From DATKKX01 sp035542775 (GTDB lineage: Bacteria > Planctomycetota > Phycisphaerae > UBA1845 > UTPLA1), in NCBI GenBank assembly GCA_035542775.1, contig DATKKX010000535.1, forward strand, positions 1 to 18,327: a stretch of 18,327 nucleotides of DNA. The letters are read 5' to 3'. A program made the position numbers and the translations under genes. Below, piece by piece: positions 13,883-18,327 of the stretch. Under the pieces are notes generated by a model that was given only the letters and a program-made list of their open reading frames with translations, was not told where the DNA came from and searched no databases. Numbering within the stretch: position 1 is the first letter of the stretch; every line of letters begins with the position of its first letter.

Positions 13883-14788
13883 TCAGGGCGTGAACCCCAT
13901 CGGCGTGCCGGGCTCGGGCCAGATGGTGAAGCCCTCGTCGCTCACATATCTCGTATCGATGTAGCGATATTCGGCGTGCCCGTCGAGCATGCCCATCGCG
14001 TACTTGGAGAACTTGCGGTGCCAGCCTTCCCCGAGCTGCTGCTGGCAGCTCTGGCACTCTGAGCAATCGCGCGGGCGGGCATCCAGCATGTAGGAATTCA
14101 TCCCGTTCTCCATGAACAGAACAAACCTCGCCGCAGCGCCACCCACCTTGCGAGCCAGCATCTCGCTGCCGGCAGCGCTCATCCTGTTGAGGTCGCCATA
14201 CCAGTCGCGGTCGCCGCCCCAGGGCGGCCCCTGGAACCAATACCAGTTGATGGCATAGCTCGTGCCGTTCACAACCCATGCCGAGTAGTGGTCATTCAGG
14301 ATGGGCGGACGGCAGGGATCCATCACGTTGGGCGTGGTGTTGGTCTTGTCCGAGGGGCAAACGTAAGAGCTGATCGGGCCGCTGTTCAGGCCCGGAGCAA
14401 TGTACTTGTTGTAAGGACGGGCGAAGGTCGGAATGAGGTACATGTCGGTGTCGGTGCCCCATTCCGGGTGGGGGACCGTGGTCTTGAAGCCGCCGTAGAC
14501 GTGCTCGGAAATCAGATCGGTGTGGCCGAAGGTTGTGTCCCAGCCAAGATGCCAGGGCTGGGTGGGCTTGCCTTCGTCATCCATGTACATGCCGGCGGTG
14601 GCGCAGATTTCCCTGAGGTTGGCCAGACATTTGCCGAGGTTGGCGGTTTCCTTGCCTGAGCCGATCGACGGCAGGAGGATGGAGGCCAGCAGGGCGACGA
14701 TGGCCATCACGACCAGCAATTCGAGCAGCGTGAAACCGCGGTGCCCTCTGTCGATCATTACGTCACGCTGTTGAGATCTCGGGATCAT
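13883..14788 (-). CDS. Prepilin-type pseudopilin-like protein of the planctomycetal family
   Basis: Secreted or surface protein with a type IV prepilin leader. A 17-18 residue basic leader ends in G18, followed by FTLLELLVVMAIVALLASIL; E23 is the conserved Glu5 of the mature protein, and the hydrophobic helix serves in assembly. The sequence then has LGKCLANLREI, CPSDK (144-148) and, near the C-terminus, MLDGHAEYRYIDTRY, features shared by the large planctomycetal pseudopilin-like families (DUF1559-type). The full length is 301 residues. An unusual CSECQSC (C242, C245, C248) lies before the last motif and may form disulfides or bind metal. An alternative start at M11 (14758) would leave a shorter, equally usable leader. 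No other pilus or type II secretion gene is beside it; in such genomes these proteins are often encoded singly. The role is unknown. Confidence 0.88.
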   Translation of the reverse strand: MIPRSQQRDVMIDRGHRGFTLLELLVVMAIVALLASILLPSIGSGKETANLGKCLANLREICATAGMYMDDEGKPTQPWHLGWDTTFGHTDLISEHVYGGFKTTVPHPEWGTDTDMYLIPTFARPYNKYIAPGLNSGPISSYVCPSDKTNTTPNVMDPCRPPILNDHYSAWVVNGTSYAINWYWFQGPPWGGDRDWYGDLNRMSAAGSEMLARKVGGAAARFVLFMENGMNSYMLDARPRDCSECQSCQQQLGEGWHRKFSKYAMGMLDGHAEYRYIDTRYVSDEGFTIWPEPGTPMGFTP

Positions 14789-14834
14789 ATGGCTGAAGTC
14801 CTACGGAGGGTGTCGATGCTGTGGAAGTCACCAT

Positions 14835-14863
14835 ATTATATCCGGCGGGACGGCCCATGGGGA
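14835..14863 (-). promoter_or_regulatory. Candidate promoter of the prepilin-like gene
   Basis: On the - strand a perfect TATAAT (14835-14840) lies about 47 bases before the prepilin start in otherwise GC-rich DNA. Seventeen bases further up is TCCCCA (14858-14863), a poor -35 with three matches. It lies in the 105-base gap after the polyferredoxin gene, suggesting that the prepilin-like gene has its own transcript. Confidence 0.4.
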
Positions 14864-14893
14864 GTATCATCCGATACAAACAATCGGCTCAGG

Positions 14894-16162
14894 CTAAACC
14901 AAAACGGGCGGTCCAGGGTAGCTGGTTTTGAGGTCATTTCTCGCTGCCGACGGGAGCCGGGCCCGGTTCTGTCGGTCGCTTGAAAGGGCGTCGTAGCCGT
15001 CGATGACAAAGGGAGAAGATCGCCAGATGTTGGCGGCAGCGTCGAAATAGGGCTCAGTGATGGCCTGTTTGAGGGCGCTCTCGTCGGTCCGGGCAGGGTC
15101 GTAGATGATTCGCACGTCCGCGACATCAGGGCCCGGCCAGGCCTCGATCTTCAGATAACCGCGAATCGCGTAGTCGTCATCCCGCTCCAGGAAATAGGCC
15201 AGGAGGTTGGCGCGTCCGCGGCAGGTGAGTTCATGGACCGCCAGTGAAATGCTGGCAGTGCGGCTTGGAACCTCACCCCGGGATTTGGTGAAGGAAGGTG
15301 GCGGGAATGCGTACGCAGCGGCCACCGCGGCGGTCACGCACAGCAGCAGCACGACAACCAGGACGCCGTGGGGCCAGCGTCTCCCCAGGGCGCCAATCCG
15401 CGGGCCCCAGGTCAGGCCGCGACGGCCCCCGCCCGGACAGGCTGCAATGCAGTTCAGGCAAGAGAGGCACCGGGCGGCGGTCACCCGCGGTACCTGATGA
15501 ACCTTGATGCCCATCGGACAGGCCTTGGAGCACCTGGCACAATCCAGGCACGCCTGCGGGTCGCGCCGCACGCGAGTGAGGCTGAATCTGGAGAAGAGAT
15601 GGAGTACTGCCGCAAGGGGACACAGCCAGCGACAGAAAGGAATTGTGACCATCAGTGACGCGGCGGCGATGATGCCGGCGACGACGTAGGCCCAGAGGGT
15701 GATGTCGGCGCCGTGACGACTGAGCAGGGCGTAGCAGGGGTCAAATCCGCGAAACATCAGTTCGCCGGTGCGGTAGGTGAGGATCAGGATGACGGCCAAC
15801 AGGGGGTATTTCAGGATGGCCAGTCCGCGATCGAGGCGGTGCGGCACCTCTTTTGCGGTGATGCCGATCCGCCGGCCGGCGCTGCCCAGCCATTCCGAGA
15901 TCGCTCCCACCGGGCACATGTAACCGCAGAACGCCCGTCTGAAGAGCAGCGTAATGAGCAGCACGGCGGCCAGGATGTAGAGGTTGGACACGCTCAGCGA
16001 GCAGAGCATGTTGCCTTCCCGGAAGTAGGTGTATAGAGCCTCCACTCCGCCGAAGGGGCACCAGCGTTCCGCGTTTCCACGGATGACGAAGACACCAACG
16101 ACGGTTACAGCCAGGAAGGCGAGCTGAACCGCGCGTCGGGTTGTTCTGATGGGGGCGGTCAT
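14894..16162 (-). CDS. Membrane polyferredoxin (NapH/CcoG-like 4Fe-4S protein) with an extra C-terminal domain
   Basis: Inner-membrane electron-transfer protein of 422 residues. Membrane segments lie at about 13-28, 59-75, 113-130, 155-175 and 266-285. Cysteine motifs of the NapH/CcoG type are WCPFGG (C35), CGYMCP (C79, C83) and CRWLCP (C177, C181). Two 4Fe-4S ferredoxin motifs follow, CLDCARCSKACP (205-216) and CLSCLNCIAACP (232-243). After the fifth membrane segment comes a domain of about 90 residues (305-395) whose order of predicted strands and helices and single ELTC (C314) loosely recall a heavy-metal-associated domain lacking its second Cys; this is inference. If the ferredoxin clusters are cytoplasmic, that domain is periplasmic. 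I placed the start at the ATG sharing four bases (ATGA) with the stop of the upstream TPR gene. An ORF start at 16246 would lie inside that gene and adds nothing family-like. The donor and acceptor are unknown. Confidence 0.88.
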   Translation of the reverse strand: MTAPIRTTRRAVQLAFLAVTVVGVFVIRGNAERWCPFGGVEALYTYFREGNMLCSLSVSNLYILAAVLLITLLFRRAFCGYMCPVGAISEWLGSAGRRIGITAKEVPHRLDRGLAILKYPLLAVILILTYRTGELMFRGFDPCYALLSRHGADITLWAYVVAGIIAAASLMVTIPFCRWLCPLAAVLHLFSRFSLTRVRRDPQACLDCARCSKACPMGIKVHQVPRVTAARCLSCLNCIAACPGGGRRGLTWGPRIGALGRRWPHGVLVVVLLLCVTAAVAAAYAFPPPSFTKSRGEVPSRTASISLAVHELTCRGRANLLAYFLERDDDYAIRGYLKIEAWPGPDVADVRIIYDPARTDESALKQAITEPYFDAAANIWRSSPFVIDGYDALSSDRQNRARLPSAARNDLKTSYPGPPVLV

Positions 16163-17058
16163 TTCTTCGGCGCGTCTTTGCCTTCCGGTGTGGCAGGCTT
16201 GGTGTCCTTGCTGCCACAGCTGGCCTTGCTGGGGCACTTCCCGCAATCAGTCCCGCTGCTGCAGGCGGATTCCTTGACCTTGGATTGCGTGCGCATCAGA
16301 TGATCGAACTCGGCGGCTGAGGCGGCCAGCGTACCCAGGTCTTTGCATTGTTTGGCGTATGCCTTGAAGGTTTCGAGACGGCTGGGCGGCGTGGACTCAA
16401 AGCAGCGGATGAGCACGGCAGTTGCCTTGTCGCGGTCGCCGATCAGGGCGTGCAGCCGGGCCAGATCGAACAGCAAGCCCGGGCCGAGGTCGTCAGGCTT
16501 GGGAGATTTGCGGGCCAGCGCCCTGGCGTCCTCATGCCTGCCGAGTCGGGCGAGGGCGATGCCAAGGAGCAGTCGAGTTTGCGGTGTGGCCTGGGAATCA
16601 CTCAGGCCGCTCAGGAGTGCTGCCGCGTCGGCATTCATGTCGAGTTGAAGCTGAGTTTCGGCCATGCGCGCGGCGGCCTCCGATGTGCCGCGCTTGACAT
16701 GGACCGACTTGTCCAGGTCGAGGGCCTGAGAGTAAAGATCGTGTTCGTAGTAGAACGCACGGAGGGCCAGAGCGGTGGATTCCAGCTTTGCGGCATCTTT
16801 CTCGTCCTGGATCTCCTGCCGCATTTTGATCGCACGCCGGAGAAGGGCATGCTGCTGGCGGTATTCCTCGTTCTTGGGATCGGCTTTGGCGGCTGCGGCG
16901 TAGAGCTTCAGCGCGCCGTCGAAATCGCCCTTGGCGAGCAACGCCTTTCCCTCGGTAAACGAGCGGGCGGCGTCATCCGTCGGGCCGGCCCAGGTAGTAG
17001 GACAAGCGACGGCGGAAAAGCCCGCCAACAGCATGAGTGACAGGATGCCTATTCTCAT
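16159..17058 (-). CDS. Secreted TPR protein with a cysteine-rich C-terminal tail
   Basis: A 299-residue exported protein. A Sec signal peptide (MRIGILSLMLLAGFSAVA and on) probably ends at TWA-GP, residue 24; C19 in AVAC resembles a weak lipobox, so a lipoprotein is possible. Tetratricopeptide-like helix pairs follow, for example FTEGKALLAKGDFDGALKLY and LLGIALARLGRHEDARAL, with an acidic/basic helical stretch at about 75-95. The tail carries four cysteines spaced CX5CX2CX5C (C266, C272, C275, C281) followed by a Lys/Pro/Glu-rich end, suggesting metal binding or disulfides. GGAG lies six bases before the ATG. The stop overlaps the start of the polyferredoxin gene by four bases, so the two are translationally coupled. 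The TPR part could dock a periplasmic partner while the Cys tail exchanges metal or electrons with the membrane protein (inference). Confidence 0.85.
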   Translation of the reverse strand: MRIGILSLMLLAGFSAVACPTTWAGPTDDAARSFTEGKALLAKGDFDGALKLYAAAAKADPKNEEYRQQHALLRRAIKMRQEIQDEKDAAKLESTALALRAFYYEHDLYSQALDLDKSVHVKRGTSEAAARMAETQLQLDMNADAAALLSGLSDSQATPQTRLLLGIALARLGRHEDARALARKSPKPDDLGPGLLFDLARLHALIGDRDKATAVLIRCFESTPPSRLETFKAYAKQCKDLGTLAASAAEFDHLMRTQSKVKESACSSGTDCGKCPSKASCGSKDTKPATPEGKDAPKK

Positions 17059-17183
17059 TGGCGACTCCTAAATCCGGTTGGTTCAGACGGACAAACATGA
17101 CGGCGGCAAGCGTCGTGCCAGCCTGCCACAACGGAGTCTTGGCCGTGCGGCGGCTGGCCGGTGGCTACGATCGTGGCGTTGCT

Positions 17184-17197
17184 GCGAGATATCTCGC
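17184..17197. repeat. Perfect 14-base palindrome after the FG-GAP gene
   Basis: GCGAGATATCTCGC reads the same on both strands. It starts three bases beyond the stop codon of the FG-GAP gene, in a 141-base gap before the TPR gene. With no central loop it looks more like a dimeric protein site than a hairpin, though a terminator-associated stem cannot be excluded; there is no T-run. I saw no convincing promoter in the rest of the gap (17059-17183). Confidence 0.4.
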
Positions 17198-17199
17198 GG

Positions 17200-18327
17200 C
17201 TAGAAGCCCGGGTTCTGGAACCAGGCGATGCTGTCCTGATCGGCGGTCGAGGCCCGAAGGGAGGCGACGATATCCGGCTTGCCGTCACCGTTGATGTCGG
17301 CCACGGCGATCCGTCCCACGTCTTCGGACAGATCGCGGACGTTGTTTTCACCCCAGAGGTTGATCTGGGTGCCGACGGGCAGGAACCAGCGAAGCCGTCC
17401 GGGGGTTTTGGTGCCAATGACCACGTCGGGTTGCTGATCAGCGTTGATGAAGGCGACCTTGACGTCATCCGGCGCGGGCGGCGACTGTGCGGGGTTGACG
17501 AACTGGGTCAGGAGGTAGCCCGTCCAAGTGGATGTGGCTGTGGCCGGGTGGAGATACCAACCGACCGTCTTGCCTGGTCCGTTGATCACGACGACGTCGT
17601 TGCGGCCGTCCACGTTCAAATCACCGATGGCAATCCGCGCGGCGCCGGGCTGGTTGCCGATGGCGCTTTTGGTCCAGGTGCCGTTGACGGGGTCGGTGGG
17701 ATTCTTGTACCAGGCGATGCGGGCACTGGTTTCCCCGGGGGCGGAGGAAACCACGTCGTTTCGACCGTCGGCATCGACGTCGTCGATGGCCACGGCGGCG
17801 GAGCCGGTTCTCGAACCGGCATCAATCTGCACGCGGGTCCAGCCCGTGCCGTTGGCGGCGTTGCCGGGATTGACAAACCAGCTCAGCCAGTTCTTGGTTG
17901 AGTTCGAGGCGACGATGTCGAGGCCGTTGGCGGAGTCAATGTTGCCGATCACGGCGTCGCTCCATTGTCCGACGCCACTGTCGTTAGAATTGGCGATGGC
18001 GGTGACGGTCCAGCCGGCGGCTGAGCGTGGATCAGCGGGGCTGTGCAGGTACCTCAGCGACCCGTTGCACGCGGCCACTACGTCGGTATGACCGTCGGCA
18101 TCGAGGTCTCCCAGAGCCAGGGCGGTGATGCCTCCTAATTCGGCGCCGATACCGATCTGAACGGCGACCCAGTTGTCAACATCGGTCTGGAAGAAGATGA
18201 AAACCGAGGGGGGAGCTGCGGAGGAGCCCTCGTACCCGGCGACGATGTCCGGCTTTCCGTCTCCGTCGAAGTCAAAGATCTGGACCACTGTGGGCCGGAC
18301 ATTCGCGCTGCCATTTACGGTCCGTCG
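17200..18327 (-). CDS. FG-GAP/VCBS repeat beta-propeller protein (5' end missing)
   Basis: C-terminal part, 375 codons, of an extracellular-type repeat protein; the frame is open to the right edge, so the start and any signal peptide lie outside the window. About seven repeats carry the calcium-binding DxDxDG-like core followed by hDhV. Examples are FDFDGDGKPDIVAGYEG, LGDLDADGHTDVVAACNG, IDDVDADGRNDVVSSAPG, IGDLNVDGRNDVVVINGPG and VADINGDGKPDIVASLR. Between them are aromatic W-Y/F-x-N-P segments such as WFVNPGNAANG and WYKNPTDPVNG. Such repeats fold as a beta-propeller in integrin-like and secreted bacterial proteins. One repeat (INADQQPDVVIGTK) has lost part of the acidic core and probably binds calcium less well. 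The protein stops after AWFQNPGF with no dockerin, PEP-CTERM or membrane anchor, so it is probably released or held by its N-terminal part. It is separated from the TPR gene by 141 bases. Confidence 0.88.
   Translation of the reverse strand, partial: RRTVNGSANVRPTVVQIFDFDGDGKPDIVAGYEGSSAAPPSVFIFFQTDVDNWVAVQIGIGAELGGITALALGDLDADGHTDVVAACNGSLRYLHSPADPRSAAGWTVTAIANSNDSGVGQWSDAVIGNIDSANGLDIVASNSTKNWLSWFVNPGNAANGTGWTRVQIDAGSRTGSAAVAIDDVDADGRNDVVSSAPGETSARIAWYKNPTDPVNGTWTKSAIGNQPGAARIAIGDLNVDGRNDVVVINGPGKTVGWYLHPATATSTWTGYLLTQFVNPAQSPPAPDDVKVAFINADQQPDVVIGTKTPGRLRWFLPVGTQINLWGENNVRDLSEDVGRIAVADINGDGKPDIVASLRASTADQDSIAWFQNPGF

Noticed and set aside
16163..16246. Longer start for the polyferredoxin at 16246
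   Set aside because: It would put 28 Gln/His/Arg-rich residues before the first membrane helix and overlap the TPR gene. The ATGA overlap at 16159-16162 is the more natural start.
1..18327. CRISPR arrays, tRNA genes, insertion sequences or phage genes
   Set aside because: I looked for regularly spaced direct repeats, cloverleaf-like GTTCRA-type segments, transposase motifs and flanking terminal repeats, and saw none. A dedicated RNA and repeat search could still find short elements.

Overview
The window is GC-rich and gene-dense and reads as part of a bacterial chromosome, most likely from a planctomycete or a close PVC relative. Three features point that way: a prepilin-like protein with the CLxNLR and C-terminal DG-H motifs typical of the large planctomycetal pseudopilin families, an FG-GAP/VCBS repeat protein, and many TPR proteins. 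A topoisomerase VI B subunit is also present, which is uncommon in bacteria. I saw no tRNA, rRNA, CRISPR array, transposase or phage gene. The lineage is inferred from gene content, not from a marker gene.

Left block (1-2964, + strand): the 3' end of a phosphate-uptake operon, pstA (cut by the window edge), two tandem pstB-like ATPases and phoU, joined by overlaps or gaps of 3 bases. The two ATPases are degenerate in complementary motifs. The first lacks the Q-loop Gln and the H-loop His, and the second lacks the SGG of its signature. Together they would make a heterodimer with one good and one bad ATP site. I consider this the most interesting signal in the window.

Centre-left (3046-8436): a lone topoisomerase VI subunit B on the - strand with a long basic N-terminal tail and no A subunit in the window. 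It is divergent from two consecutive + strand TPR repeat proteins of unknown function.

Centre-right (8553-13843, + strand): an M17 leucyl aminopeptidase, a CocE/NonD (S15-like) serine hydrolase, then a split aconitase X. The large and small aconitase X subunits are separated by a gene for a 93-residue membrane protein that overlaps the small-subunit start. The set fits peptide or modified amino-acid catabolism, but the substrate cannot be read from the sequence.

Right block (13883-18327, - strand): from the right edge, the C-terminal part of an FG-GAP beta-propeller protein, then a secreted TPR protein with a Cys-rich tail. Its stop overlaps the start of a membrane polyferredoxin (NapH/CcoG-like) that carries an extra C-terminal domain. 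A prepilin-like protein with its own promoter-like sequence follows. The TPR/polyferredoxin pair looks like a two-gene membrane redox unit.
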